Numbered from the stretch's first letter, positions 26,273 to 35,231 are shown. The stretch: DNA of 64,000 nt from Serinibacter arcticus (GCF_003121705.1 NZ_PYHR01000002.1:1240001-1304000), one strand, 5' to 3'. The notes: a model not told the origin generated them from the sequence alone. Translations and numbers: made by a program.

Positions 26273-26323
26273 CGGCAGGGTCGGGCGGCGAGCGGCGGTG
26301 GGAGCACGGCTGCCCCTGCAGCG

Positions 26324-27088
26324 TCAGTCCGTCGCAGTCGAGAATTCCACCGGTTCGCCCCCGATGGCGACCGCCCGATCGCCGAACCCCGGGTCGAGGC
26401 CCCACAGACCCCAGCGCTCGTCACCCCCTCCCAGCACGTAGAACGCATCGTCCACCGGACCTCGCGCCTCCCAGAACTGGACCCACTCCGCCTTCTGGTC
26501 GAGCGAGTCGAACTCCAGCAGCACGACCGCGGGTCGCTCCTGACAGATCCGCACCGTCTCGCCGGACTCGCCTGTGTCGCCGGCACCGAGGTCGCCCTCG
26601 CACCCGAGCGCCTCGTGCAGCTCCTGCTGGCCCGTGCCCGACCGCGGCCGCTCCACCTCGACCGCCTCGGCGTCCGCCGTGGCCGAGAAGATCGAGGTCT
26701 CCTCGTTTCCCGCTCCACGGCGGAGGGAGAACGTCCAGCCACCCCACTCCTCGCCGTCGCTGAGCTGGTCGGAGGAACCTGGGTATCCCGTCGCTTCCGC
26801 GAGGCAGCTCATCCCAGCGACGACGGAGAAGGCGACACCCAGGTCCGGAAGATCACCGCCGGCGATGTCGTCGGCATCGACGTCGCCCGCCGCTCCGAGC
26901 GACCTGGCGTCAGCACCGAGAACTTCGATCAGAACGTCCGAGCCATCGAGTCGAATGAGGTCGCCGCCCGCTCGCGAGCAGGACTCGTACACCTCTTCCG
27001 CCACCTCGACATTCCCTCCCCCGGCACAGCTGGACAGCACCAGCGTCAGGACAGCGATCGCTCCGATGAGCGGACTCGTCTTGGGCAC
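26324..27088 (-). CDS. Lipoprotein of unknown function
   Basis: A 254-residue protein starting at GTG 27088 behind AAGGAG. The signal peptide ends in lipobox VLSSC (Cys near residue 21), then an acidic mature domain of mixed alpha/beta character, with cysteine pairs in YESCSRAGG, GMSCLAEA, GCEGD and RICQE that may form disulfides. I recognise no family. The codon pattern and AT content are slightly higher than in its neighbours, so recent acquisition is possible. It stands alone between the Tad and ykoFEDC operons. Confidence 0.7.
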   Translation of the reverse strand: MPKTSPLIGAIAVLTLVLSSCAGGGNVEVAEEVYESCSRAGGDLIRLDGSDVLIEVLGADARSLGAAGDVDADDIAGGDLPDLGVAFSVVAGMSCLAEATGYPGSSDQLSDGEEWGGWTFSLRRGAGNEETSIFSATADAEAVEVERPRSGTGQQELHEALGCEGDLGAGDTGESGETVRICQERPAVVLLEFDSLDQKAEWVQFWEARGPVDDAFYVLGGGDERWGLWGLDPGFGDRAVAIGGEPVEFSTATD

Positions 27089-27217
27089 GAGGTCTCCTTG
27101 CTGGGACGTGGGTGGAGGCCTGCTGGTTCGGAAAGCCTGCACGCGAACGGGTTGAGTGGCCATTGTCGACCAGGAACCCGGGCGACGCTCGGCCGTGACC
27201 CACCGTGTCGACCTCCG

Positions 27218-28081
27218 TCAGGCGATCACCAGCACCGTCGCGACCACCCCCGCCAGTCCCACGACCAGCGCCAGGTCCTGCCACCCCAGCGCCACCGGCC
27301 GCCACACCGTGCGCGGCCCGGAGCCGAGCCCGCGCGACTCCAGCGCGAAGGCGATCCGCTCGGCGGAACGGATAGACGTCACCAGCAGCGTGAACGCGCA
27401 GCGCGCCAGCATCCGCGGCCCCGTCCGCGGCCGCCCCGCCCGCCGACCCCGCTCGCGCAGCGGCGCCCGCACCGCGTGCGCACGGGTGATCGTGCGCCAC
27501 TGCTGCGGGAGCACGCCGAGCAGGCGGTAGCCCGCGAGCAGCGAGTAGGCCACGCGCGGGCTCAGCCGCGCGTGCTGGACCAGGCTGACCATGAGCCGAC
27601 GGGGATCCACCGTCAGCACGAGTGCCACCGAGCCCACCCCGATCACCATCGTGCGCAGCGCGAGCGCGGAGCCGATCGTCAGGCCCTCGACGGTGACGCG
27701 CACGGGCAGGTCCGGCCAGAGCTCCGTGCCCGGACGGGCCAGCGCGTTCACCGTGACGAGCCCGATCGCGAAACCGACGAACGGGAGCTGCGCGAGCAGG
27801 AAGCGCCCGAGCCCGGGCCGCGCCCCGACCAGCACGCCCACCACCAGCACGGCCCAGAGCACCGCGAGGGTGACCGGGTCGAGCAGGAACAGCGTGAGCA
27901 CGGACAGCGCCACGAGCAGCGCCAGCACGACCGTCGGGTTGCGCCGGGCCAGCCAGGACGACGCCGGTCCGCGCGCGTCAGCGGGATCGGCGCCCACCGC
28001 GCGGACCGGGATCGCCGGCCCGCGCGCCGCCGTCGTCACCCCGGCCGCCTCCGCGCCACCCGACCCGACCGTCGCCGTCAC
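27218..28081 (-). CDS. ykoC: ECF transporter T component (YkoC/CbiQ family)
   Basis: Transmembrane coupling subunit of an energy-coupling-factor importer, 287 residues. About five helices (residues 47-180) precede the C-terminal cytoplasmic coupling region with AERIAFALESRGLG, the family's Ala-Arg-Gly type motif that touches the ATPases. GTG 28081 overlaps the ykoD stop as GTGA. Operon order ykoF-ykoE-ykoD-ykoC and the TPP riboswitch in front assign it to thiamine or hydroxymethylpyrimidine uptake rather than cobalt or biotin. Confidence 0.87.
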   Translation of the reverse strand: MTATVGSGGAEAAGVTTAARGPAIPVRAVGADPADARGPASSWLARRNPTVVLALLVALSVLTLFLLDPVTLAVLWAVLVVGVLVGARPGLGRFLLAQLPFVGFAIGLVTVNALARPGTELWPDLPVRVTVEGLTIGSALALRTMVIGVGSVALVLTVDPRRLMVSLVQHARLSPRVAYSLLAGYRLLGVLPQQWRTITRAHAVRAPLRERGRRAGRPRTGPRMLARCAFTLLVTSIRSAERIAFALESRGLGSGPRTVWRPVALGWQDLALVVGLAGVVATVLVIA

Positions 28082-29718
28082 GCCGCCACCGCCACGTCGT
28101 GCGCGAGCTCCTCGAGAAGCCGCAGCGCCGGCCGCACCGGCACGTCGTGCTCCACGAGGAAAGCCAGCAGCGGCGGCACGACCATCCCGGCGGAGGCGAG
28201 CGCCACCGGATCCCGCAGCAGCTCCTCGGGGGTGAGCACGGCGGCCACCCCGCCGTCGGCCAGCACCACCACGCTGTCGGCGCAGGCGGCCACGGCCCGC
28301 AGGTCGTGGCTCGTCAGCGCGACGGCGAGGCCGCCGTCGGCCGCCTCCCGCAGCGCGCCCATCGCCACCGCCGTCGCCGCCCGGTCGAGCCCGTACCCGG
28401 GCTCGTCGGCGAGCAGCACCGGTCGGTCGTGCACGAGCATCGCCGCGAGGCTCAGCCGCCGCTTCTGGCCGCCCGACAGCGCGTAGGGGCTGTGCTCCGC
28501 CCAGTCCGCCAGGTCGAACCGCGCCAGCGCGTCGGCCACCCGCGACGAGCCGTGCGGCAGACCGAACGCGATCTCCTCGCGCACCGTCGCCCCCACGAGC
28601 TGGTGCTCGGGGTCCTGGAACACCAGTCCCGGGCGCGGCCCGTCGACGGTGCCGGCGGCCGGCCGCTCGAGCCCGGCGAGCGCGGCCAGCAGCGTCGACT
28701 TCCCGGCGCCGTTCGCCCCGACCACCGCGACCAGCTCGCCCGCGTGCAGATCGAGGTCGACACCGGTCAGCACCGGTCGCCCACCCGCACGAATTGTCAG
28801 GCCGCGGGCACCGAGCACCACGGGACCACGCTCCGCCGTCGCTCCCACGTCGCCCGGCCCCTCGGACGCCGTGAGCGCGAGCAGCGCGCCCCGCACGTGC
28901 GGCGAACCGAGCCCGCCCCCGAGCCCGAGCAGCGCCTCGAGCTCGGCGTCCAGCGGCAGCCAGCAGCCCTGGCGCAGCAGCTCGCGCCCGTGCTCGGCGA
29001 GCACCCGCGCCGTCGGACCGTCAGCCAGCACGCGTCCGGAGCGCCCCAGCGCCACGGTCCTCGCGGGCAGCGCCGCCGTTCCCCCGGCCGCCCACTCGTC
29101 GAGGCGGTGCTCCACGAGGACGACCGCGACGTCGTCACCCACGCGCGCGACGGCGTCGCGCACCGCGGCGACGCCCGGCGCGTCGAGCATCGAGGTCGGC
29201 TCGTCGAGAAGCAGCAGCCGAGGCGCCGTCACGGTCGCCGCCGCGAGCGCGACGCGCTGCAGCTCTCCTCCCGAGAGCTCCCCGCTGGCGCGCTCGCGCA
29301 GGTGGGCGGCCCCCGCCGTCGCGAGCGCCGCGTCCACCGCCGGGCCGATGAGGTCCCGCGGCACGGCCCGGTTCTCCAGCGGCAGCGCCACCTCGTCGGC
29401 CACGAGCGGCAGGCAGACCCCGCTGACGGGGTCCTGCGCGACGGTGCCGACGTGCTCGCAGACACCGATCACCCCGGCCGTGACGGGGTCGGTGCCGGCG
29501 ATGCGAACCGTTCCGGTCACCCGCGCGCGGACGTGCTGCGGCACCGCCCCCGCGAGCGTGCGCAGCAGCGTGGTCTTGCCCGATCCCGAGGGCCCGAGCA
29601 CGAGCACGTGCTCCCCGGGGCCGAGGGTCGCGGTCAGCGGGCCGACGCCGTCGCCCCCGGGCAGGACCACCTCGAGCGCGTCCGTCTCGACGACCCCTCC
29701 GGCCGCCTCAGCGCTCAC
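28078..29718 (-). CDS. ykoD: ECF transporter double ATPase (YkoD)
   Basis: Two ABC ATPases fused in one 546-residue chain. Domain 1 has Walker A GPSGSGKTT (42-50), signature LSGGELQRVAL and Walker B LLLLDEPTSMLD. Domain 2 has GANGAGKST (334-342), LSGGQKRRLSL and VLLADEPGYGLD. Such fused pairs are typical of the Yko thiamine-precursor system. I take GTG 29718, which overlaps the ykoE end by 11 bases; an upstream in-frame ATG at 29769 would overlap ykoE by 62 bases. Confidence 0.9.
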   Translation of the reverse strand: MSAEAAGGVVETDALEVVLPGGDGVGPLTATLGPGEHVLVLGPSGSGKTTLLRTLAGAVPQHVRARVTGTVRIAGTDPVTAGVIGVCEHVGTVAQDPVSGVCLPLVADEVALPLENRAVPRDLIGPAVDAALATAGAAHLRERASGELSGGELQRVALAAATVTAPRLLLLDEPTSMLDAPGVAAVRDAVARVGDDVAVVLVEHRLDEWAAGGTAALPARTVALGRSGRVLADGPTARVLAEHGRELLRQGCWLPLDAELEALLGLGGGLGSPHVRGALLALTASEGPGDVGATAERGPVVLGARGLTIRAGGRPVLTGVDLDLHAGELVAVVGANGAGKSTLLAALAGLERPAAGTVDGPRPGLVFQDPEHQLVGATVREEIAFGLPHGSSRVADALARFDLADWAEHSPYALSGGQKRRLSLAAMLVHDRPVLLADEPGYGLDRAATAVAMGALREAADGGLAVALTSHDLRAVAACADSVVVLADGGVAAVLTPEELLRDPVALASAGMVVPPLLAFLVEHDVPVRPALRLLEELAHDVAVAA

Positions 29719-30370
29719 GACGCACCAGCTCGGGCTCACCGGCGCCGTCGGCGCCATCAGCAGCGGCACCCGCGCGCCGCTCCCGCTCGGCCGCCTCGCC
29801 GATCGCGTAGTTCGCCAGCACCCCGGTGCGCAGCAGCCCGTCCACGATCACCTTGGCCAGCAGCCCACCGAGGATCACGCCCGACAGCGCCTGCACCCCG
29901 AACCGGACCAGCACGAGGTCCTGCCCGAACCACCCGAACCGGAACGCCGACCAGAAGAACACCAGTCCCGCGCCCATCAGCCCCGACAGCGCGTAGCGAC
30001 CCCAGCCGAACCTCCGGTAGCGCCCGAACGCGAACGGCAGCTCGCTCCCGACGCCCTGGATGAACGCCGCGACCAGCAGCATCGGCCCCACGGCGCTGCC
30101 GAGGAAGACGACCTCGATCACGGACGCGAGCACCTCCGCGAGGATGCCGACACCGGGCCGGCGGACGATCGCGATGGCGATGGGGGCCACGAGCAGCCAG
30201 CTGCCGGCGAGGAAGTGCTGGGCCAGGTCGCCTGCCGGTCCCATCGCGATCGACAGGGCCGTCCAAGCCTGCACGAAGGCCCAGTAGAGGAACCCGAACA
30301 CGGTGCCGAGCACCACGACGAGCACGATCTCCTTCAGCGTGAGCCGGCGGCGGGGCACGAGCGCGCTCAT
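29708..30370 (-). CDS. ykoE: ECF transporter S component YkoE (thiamine/HMP binding)
   Basis: Membrane substrate-binding subunit, 220 residues. The family pattern is RLTLKEIVLVVVLGTVFGF, WTALSIAMGPAGDLAQ, LASVIEVVFLGSAVGPML and IQGVGSELPFA, over about six helices, with a charged C-terminal tail. YkoE members bind thiamine or its hydroxymethylpyrimidine moiety. ATG 30370 overlaps the ykoF stop as ATGA. With YkoC and YkoD it should form the complete importer in the cytoplasmic membrane. Confidence 0.88.
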   Translation of the reverse strand: MSALVPRRRLTLKEIVLVVVLGTVFGFLYWAFVQAWTALSIAMGPAGDLAQHFLAGSWLLVAPIAIAIVRRPGVGILAEVLASVIEVVFLGSAVGPMLLVAAFIQGVGSELPFAFGRYRRFGWGRYALSGLMGAGLVFFWSAFRFGWFGQDLVLVRFGVQALSGVILGGLLAKVIVDGLLRTGVLANYAIGEAAERERRAGAAADGADGAGEPELVRRER

Positions 30371-31149
30371 CGGACGACCTCGCCGTCGATCGCGCCGTCG
30401 GTCGCACCGGCCGGAGCCGCGTGGTTCGGGCTGTTCAGCGAGACCTGCAGGTGGCTGGTGACGTGCTGCACGCTGCGGCCCACGAGCACCCAGCCGGCGA
30501 CGGCGGTGGCGAGCACGTCCCCCAGATCGCCCTCGAGCCGGGTCACGAAGTGCTCGGACCCGCGGAACGTGCCGAGCTCGCGGGCGTGGTCGATCGCCGC
30601 GTAGATGTCGCGCATGTGGTCCGGCTCCGGGGGCGCCGCCCCGTCCGGCCCGACGGCGGGGGCCGCGTCCGCGAGCGGGTACAGCGCCCACTCGGCGGCG
30701 GCGAGGCGCCCCGTGGTGCGGGTCGGCGGCACGCTCGCGCCGCGCGGTCCGGCCCCGCCCGGCCGCTCGCACACCACCTCGCCCGGGCAGCCGCGCGAGA
30801 GGTGGACGGTCAGGGTCACGTGGTGGCCGGTCGCCGCGAGCGCCGCACCGAGGTCGGTGAGGTAGCGCAGGAGGTCGGTCTCGGACCCGCCGACATAGGT
30901 GGACACGTCCCCCGTGCTGAGGACGAGGCCGTCGGTCGACACCTCGGCGAGCGCCCGCGTGAGGACGTCGACGTAGTCGTCGGCCATGACGGAGGCCGTG
31001 ACGCGAGCGCCGACCCCGAAGGTCAGCGGATCGCGCGTGAGGTCCCCGGCGGAGGGCCCGGCGACGGGGGTGGTGGGGGTGGGACTGGTGAGCAGCATGC
31101 GACGCGCCTCTCGGGCAGCGGCGGCACGGGCGCGGACGGCGGTCGTCAC
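30367..31149 (-). CDS. ykoF: YkoF-type thiamine/HMP-binding protein
   Basis: Soluble 260-residue protein with two tandem ferredoxin-like YkoF domains (about 44-125 and 160-250; SVMADDYVDVLTRAL and HMRDIYAAIDHARELG mark equivalent helices). In Bacillus the homologue binds thiamine and pairs with the YkoEDC transporter. I choose GTG 31149 because its ribosome site AGGAAG (31155-31160 on the plus strand) lies in the 3' end of the TPP riboswitch. A later ATG at about 31098 has no such support. First gene of the operon. Confidence 0.82.
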   Translation of the reverse strand: MTTAVRARAAAAREARRMLLTSPTPTTPVAGPSAGDLTRDPLTFGVGARVTASVMADDYVDVLTRALAEVSTDGLVLSTGDVSTYVGGSETDLLRYLTDLGAALAATGHHVTLTVHLSRGCPGEVVCERPGGAGPRGASVPPTRTTGRLAAAEWALYPLADAAPAVGPDGAAPPEPDHMRDIYAAIDHARELGTFRGSEHFVTRLEGDLGDVLATAVAGWVLVGRSVQHVTSHLQVSLNSPNHAAPAGATDGAIDGEVVR

Positions 31150-31154
31150 GCGTA

Positions 31155-31245
31155 GCTTCCTGCGCCGGCATGATCCGGATCAGGTTCGACGGTCGGAGTT
31201 GGAGAACTCCCTCTCAGCCCAGCTCACTGGACTCCCGTGCTCACG
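31155..31245 (-). promoter_or_regulatory. TPP riboswitch (THI element)
   Basis: Reading the minus strand, the conserved THI elements appear in order: CACGGGAGTCC, GGGCTGAGAGGG, a variable stem (GAGTTCTCCAACTC), ACCTGATCCGGATCATGCCG and GCGCAGGAAGC. These are the pyrimidine- and pyrophosphate-sensor helices of the TPP riboswitch. The ykoF Shine-Dalgarno AGGAAG is inside the 3' part, and the GTG start is only a few bases further. Control is therefore probably translational, by hiding the ribosome site when TPP is bound. Confidence 0.95.
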
Positions 31246-31310
31246 GACGACCCTAGCCGGGTGACGCCCCGGCGACACCCGTGGTCCGCGGGGTGAACCC
31301 TCGCGCAACA

Positions 31311-31354
31311 GCACGTGAACGTGCACGACTTGCACCCATCGCACGTGGACGTGC
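31311..31354. promoter_or_regulatory. Twin palindromic operators upstream of RpiR gene
   Basis: GCACGTGAACGTGC (31311-31324) and GCACGTGGACGTGC (31341-31354) are both GCACGT-N2-ACGTGC palindromes, exactly 30 bases apart (about three DNA turns, same face). A third inverted repeat, GTGCA-N5-TGCAC (31321-31335), overlaps the first. They end 16 bases before the regulator's GTG, so binding there would repress it; autoregulation by RpiR is the natural reading. Confidence 0.6.
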
Positions 31355-31370
31355 GCCTAACGTCCCGAAC

Positions 31371-32204
31371 GTGCTCATTACCCAGCTGGCCGCGAGCCAC
31401 GGCCCGGCCCTCACGCCGACGGACCGTCGACTCGTCGCCGCCCTCCAGACGCAGCCCGACCGGGCCTCGTACTGGCGCGCCCACGAGCTCACCGACCCGC
31501 TCGGGCTGCACCAGTCCTCGGCCACGCGCCTGGCCCAGCGGCTCGGCTTCGACGGCTACCCGCAGCTGCGGGACGCGCTGCGCGAGGACTACCTCGCGGG
31601 CGACGGCCCCTCGCAGCGCTTGCGCGGCCGCCTCGAGCGTCACCCGGACGGCGACGTCCTGACCTCGTTCGTCGACGACGAGTCCGCGGCACTCGCCGCG
31701 CTCCCCCGCCACGTCACCCAGCCCGAGCTCGACGAGCTCGCCGACCGGATCCTCGCGGCCCGCGAGATCCTCCTGTTCGCCCAGGGCAACGCCACCGTGC
31801 TGGTCGACCTGCTCGCCCGTCGGCTCGAGCGGTTCGGGATGCGCACGGTGCGTCTCGTCGGCTCGCGCCGAGACCTCGCCGAGCGGCTGTCGCGGCTCGA
31901 GCGCGACGACGTCGTCCTGGCGTTCGTCTTCCGCCGGGCGCCGGCCGTCCTGGGCCCGCTGCTCGCCGTCGCGACGGCGGCCTCCGCGGGCACCGCGATC
32001 GTCACCGACACCGTCGTGTGGTCCTCACCGCGCCCCGACCAGATCGTCGCCGCACCCCGCGGCGGCGCCGACGACTTCCTCTCCCTGACCGTGCCGATGG
32101 CGATCGTCAACGCCCTCGTGCTGACGATCGCCCGTCGGGCCGACGACGGGGCGCTGCAGTCGCTCGACCGTCTCGGCCACCTCCTCGAGCAGCTCGAGGC
32201 CTGA
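31371..32204 (+). CDS. MurR/RpiR family transcriptional regulator (HTH + SIS)
   Basis: A 277-residue regulator. The N-terminal RpiR helix-turn-helix covers about residues 15-75 (HELTDPLGLHQSSATRLAQ). The SIS domain at about 120-255 (REILLFAQGNATVLVDLLA) normally binds a phosphosugar. GTG 31371 gives MLITQLAASHG, the usual family length; the open frame upstream overlaps the operator palindromes and lacks family residues. It is divergent from ykoFEDC and faces the ABC transporter operon 134 bases downstream, which it probably controls. The inducer is likely a phosphorylated sugar or related organophosphate. Confidence 0.85.
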   Translation: MLITQLAASHGPALTPTDRRLVAALQTQPDRASYWRAHELTDPLGLHQSSATRLAQRLGFDGYPQLRDALREDYLAGDGPSQRLRGRLERHPDGDVLTSFVDDESAALAALPRHVTQPELDELADRILAAREILLFAQGNATVLVDLLARRLERFGMRTVRLVGSRRDLAERLSRLERDDVVLAFVFRRAPAVLGPLLAVATAASAGTAIVTDTVVWSSPRPDQIVAAPRGGADDFLSLTVPMAIVNALVLTIARRADDGALQSLDRLGHLLEQLEA

Positions 32205-32222
32205 CCTCCCCGACCTGCCTGA

Positions 32223-32297
32223 CAGCACCGCCCCACCCAGCACCACCCCACCCAGCACCACCCCATCCAGCACCACCCCACCCAGCGCCACCCCTCG
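32223..32297 (+). repeat. 15-bp tandem repeat, five copies
   Basis: CAGCACCACCCCACC-type units start at 32223, 32238, 32253, 32268 and 32283. The first four differ by at most two bases, and the last is more degraded. The array fills most of the gap between the RpiR gene and the ABC transporter operon. It encodes nothing convincing in any frame. It contains no G-rich hairpin on the plus strand, so it may be a slippage product or a spacer in the leader of the operon. Confidence 0.7.
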
Positions 32298-32337
32298 CAG
32301 CACCTCCCCCACCCCGCGCCCGACCGAAGGATCAGCC

Positions 32338-33495
32338 ATGCCTCGCCGTCACCGCACCGTCCCCCTCCTCGCCCTCGCCCTGCCGCTCACGCTCGGCCTC
32401 ACCGCCTGCTCCGGCGCCGCGTCCGCCCCCGCCGACGACACCGACTGGGACGCGCTGTCCCACGACGAGCTCGTCGAGCTCGCGGAGGCCGAGGGCACCG
32501 TGTCGGTGTACGCCTTCACCAGCCGGATCGCCACGATCGAGGAGTCCTTCGAAGCCGCCTACCCCGGCATCGACGTCGTCGCCACGGACATCTCCTCCAC
32601 CGAGCTGATCACCCGGCTGGCCAGCGAGCACCGCGCGGGCAGCACCACCGCCGACGTCGCGTACGTCTCCGACGCCCCGGTGGTGGTCACCGAGCTGCTC
32701 GCCGACGACGTCCTGCTCCCCTACGTCCCGGCCCGCGTGGCCGACCAGCTGGCGCCGGAGTTCACCGCGCCGCTGGTCGCGAACCGGCTCTCCACCAAGG
32801 TGCTCATGTACAACGAGGAGGCCCACCCCGACGGCGCGCCGGTCGCCAACCTCTGGGAGCTGACCGAGCCCGCGTGGAGCGGCAAGGTCGTGCTGGTCGA
32901 CCCCAACGTCCGCGGCGACTACCTCGACCTGATGACGGAGATGTCGCTCCGCTCGCAGGAGATGGCCGATGCCTACGAGGACCACTTCGGCACGCCGATC
33001 GAGCTGGACGAGGGCGTCGAGGACGCGGGGCTGCAGTTCGCCGTCGACCTCTACGCCAACGACGCCGTGCTGGTGGACGACACGGACACCGTCAACGCGG
33101 CCGTCGGCGCCACGGGTCAGGCTGACCCGCCCGTCGGCTTCACCTCGTACTCCGACCGTCGCGACAACTCCGACGAGGGCTGGGCGCTGCAGGTCGCCGC
33201 GGGCGTCACGCCGTCGCCCGGCATCGTCTTCCCGGCCATGCTCGGCGTCACGGCCGGCGCCGAGAACCCCGCGGCCGCCCGGCTGCTGATCGACTTCATG
33301 ATGGGCGACGACTCCGAGACCGGCGGCGACGGGTTCGCCCCGTTCTACGTCGCCGGCGACTACCCGACGCGGGACGACGTCGTCGCCCCGGCCGAGGCCG
33401 TGAGCCTGGACGAGCTGGGTGGCTGGAGCATCGACCCCGAGGCCTCCGCCGAGCGCCGCTCCGCCGTCGCCGACTTCCTCCTGACGATCCAGTGA
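32338..33495 (+). CDS. ABC transporter substrate-binding lipoprotein (ferric/AfuA type)
   Basis: Extracytoplasmic solute-binding protein of 385 residues. Lipobox LTAC ends at Cys24, then a family 1/periplasmic-binding type 2 fold beginning TVSVYAFTSRIATIEESFE, with LWELTEPAWSGKVVLVDP and GIVFPAMLGVTAGAENP in conserved places. The group includes ferric-ion, 2-aminoethylphosphonate and hexose-phosphate binders (AfuA). No obvious paired tyrosines mark a ferric site, and the RpiR neighbour favours an organophosphate. Its TGA overlaps the permease start as GTGA. Confidence 0.82.
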   Translation: MPRRHRTVPLLALALPLTLGLTACSGAASAPADDTDWDALSHDELVELAEAEGTVSVYAFTSRIATIEESFEAAYPGIDVVATDISSTELITRLASEHRAGSTTADVAYVSDAPVVVTELLADDVLLPYVPARVADQLAPEFTAPLVANRLSTKVLMYNEEAHPDGAPVANLWELTEPAWSGKVVLVDPNVRGDYLDLMTEMSLRSQEMADAYEDHFGTPIELDEGVEDAGLQFAVDLYANDAVLVDDTDTVNAAVGATGQADPPVGFTSYSDRRDNSDEGWALQVAAGVTPSPGIVFPAMLGVTAGAENPAAARLLIDFMMGDDSETGGDGFAPFYVAGDYPTRDDVVAPAEAVSLDELGGWSIDPEASAERRSAVADFLLTIQ

Positions 33496-35231
33496 GGTCC
33501 GCCCTCACGGGCGCCCTGCGCGACGCGCGACGCCCCATCCGCTGGCTGGCGCTCGGCGTCCTCGCCGTGCTGGTGCTGCTCGTCGCTCTGCCCCTGGTGG
33601 GCCTGGTCCGGGCGACGCTCGGACCCGCCGGGAACGGCGCGTGGACCGACGTGCTCGCCAGCCCGATGTCGCAGAACCTGTTCTGGATCCCGCTGCGCAA
33701 CTCGCTGCTGGTGGGGCTCGGCACGGGGCTGCTGTCCACGGTGCTCGGCGCGTTCCTGGCCTGGGTCGTCGTGCTGAGCGACGTGCCGGGCCGCAAGGTG
33801 ATCGGGGTGCTGTCGACCATCCCGTTCGCGCTCCCGAGCTTCGCGATCGCGCTGGCCTGGGAGAGCGTCTTCCGCAACGACCGGGTCGGCGGCGCCCCCG
33901 GGCTGCTCGCCTCGCTCGGCGTCCCGGTCCCCGACGTGCTCTCGTGGGGCGCGGTCCCCGTCACCCTCACGCTCGTGGCCCACTACTTCTCGCTGTCGTT
34001 CGTCGTCATCGCCGCGGCGCTGGCGAACGTCGGCGGCGACATCCTGGCGGCGGCCGAGCTGACCGGCGCGAGCCGGGCCCGGGTCGCCGTCCGGATCGCC
34101 CTGCCGGCCGTCGCGCCCGCCGCGCTGTCCGGCTTCCTGCTGGCCTTCGCCGAGGGCGTGAGCAACTTCGCGGTCCCGGCGCTCCTGGGGCTGCCGGTCC
34201 GCTTCCAGACCCTCAGCACCCGGCTGTACGGCGCCATCTCCACCGGCGACACGGCCCGCGGCTACGTCCTGTCGATCCTCCTGGTGGTGATCGCCGCGGC
34301 GGTGCTGTACCTCGGCACGCGGGCCACGGCCGGCCGCTCCTTCGCCACGATCACCGGCAAGTCCACGCGGCCCCGCACCATGACCACGGGCCCCTGGCGG
34401 TGGCCGCTCGCGGCGGTCGCCGCGACCCTCGTGCTCGTCACCGCGATCGTGCCGAGCATCGTGCTCGCGATGAGCACCTTCCTGCGCCGCACCAACCGGC
34501 TCGACGGCGGACTCACCCTGCACTACTGGACAGGCACCTCCGACCCCGGGATCGCGCAGGGCGTCCGCGGCATCCTGCGCGACCCGACCGTGCTCAACGC
34601 GCTCGGCGGCACGATCGCGCTCGGTCTCGCCGTCGCCGCCGGAGCCACGCTCCTCGGCCTCCTCGGGGCGCACGTCCTGACGCGGCTGCCGCGCGCCCGC
34701 GTCACCGCCGGCGCGATCAGCCTGCTCAGCTACGTGCCCTTCCTCATCCCCGGCGTCGCGTTCGGAGCAGCCTTCATCGCCCAGTTCGGAGCGCCGATCG
34801 GACCGTTCCCCTCGCTGTACGGGACGTTCGCCATCCTCGTGGTGGCCGGGATCGCCGCCAGCGTCCCGTTCGCCTTCCAGACCTCCAAGGCCTCGCTGGC
34901 GCAGGTGTCGGGCGATCTCGAGGAGGCCGCCGTCCTGACCGGGGCGAGCGGGTGGCGCCGGATGGTTCGCATCGTGCTGCCGCTCACCTCGCGCGGCGTG
35001 GTGGGGGGCGGTGTCCTCGTGTTCGTCACGATGGTGCGCGACCTCTCGCTCGTGGTCCTCCTCGTCACCCCCGCCACCCCGCTGCTGTCCGTCATGACCT
35101 TCCGCTACGCCAGCGAGGGCTTCACCCAGCACGCCAACGCCATCACCCTCGTCATCGCGGTCATCTCGGTCACCGCGACCCTCCTCGCCCGCCGTCTCCA
35201 GGGCGCCCGACAGAGCGGAACCACCTCATGA
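33492..35231 (+). CDS. ABC transporter permease, two-domain (FbpB/AfuB type)
   Basis: A 579-residue inner-membrane permease with two BPD-transport domains, each of about six helices and each with an EAA-type coupling loop: ELTGASRARVAVRIALP in the first half and VLTGASGWRRMVRIVLP in the second. Both halves have the usual AA..G.....P pattern that contacts the ATPase. It starts at GTG 33492 inside the end of the binding-protein gene and ends in ATGA with the ATPase gene, so all three are coupled. Confidence 0.9.
   Translation: MRSALTGALRDARRPIRWLALGVLAVLVLLVALPLVGLVRATLGPAGNGAWTDVLASPMSQNLFWIPLRNSLLVGLGTGLLSTVLGAFLAWVVVLSDVPGRKVIGVLSTIPFALPSFAIALAWESVFRNDRVGGAPGLLASLGVPVPDVLSWGAVPVTLTLVAHYFSLSFVVIAAALANVGGDILAAAELTGASRARVAVRIALPAVAPAALSGFLLAFAEGVSNFAVPALLGLPVRFQTLSTRLYGAISTGDTARGYVLSILLVVIAAAVLYLGTRATAGRSFATITGKSTRPRTMTTGPWRWPLAAVAATLVLVTAIVPSIVLAMSTFLRRTNRLDGGLTLHYWTGTSDPGIAQGVRGILRDPTVLNALGGTIALGLAVAAGATLLGLLGAHVLTRLPRARVTAGAISLLSYVPFLIPGVAFGAAFIAQFGAPIGPFPSLYGTFAILVVAGIAASVPFAFQTSKASLAQVSGDLEEAAVLTGASGWRRMVRIVLPLTSRGVVGGGVLVFVTMVRDLSLVVLLVTPATPLLSVMTFRYASEGFTQHANAITLVIAVISVTATLLARRLQGARQSGTTS

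Noticed and set aside
27218-29769. Reading the ECF transporter as a cobalt or biotin importer because of the CbiQ-type subunit
   Set aside because: The TPP riboswitch, YkoE and YkoF genes and the fused double ATPase mark the thiamine/HMP system.
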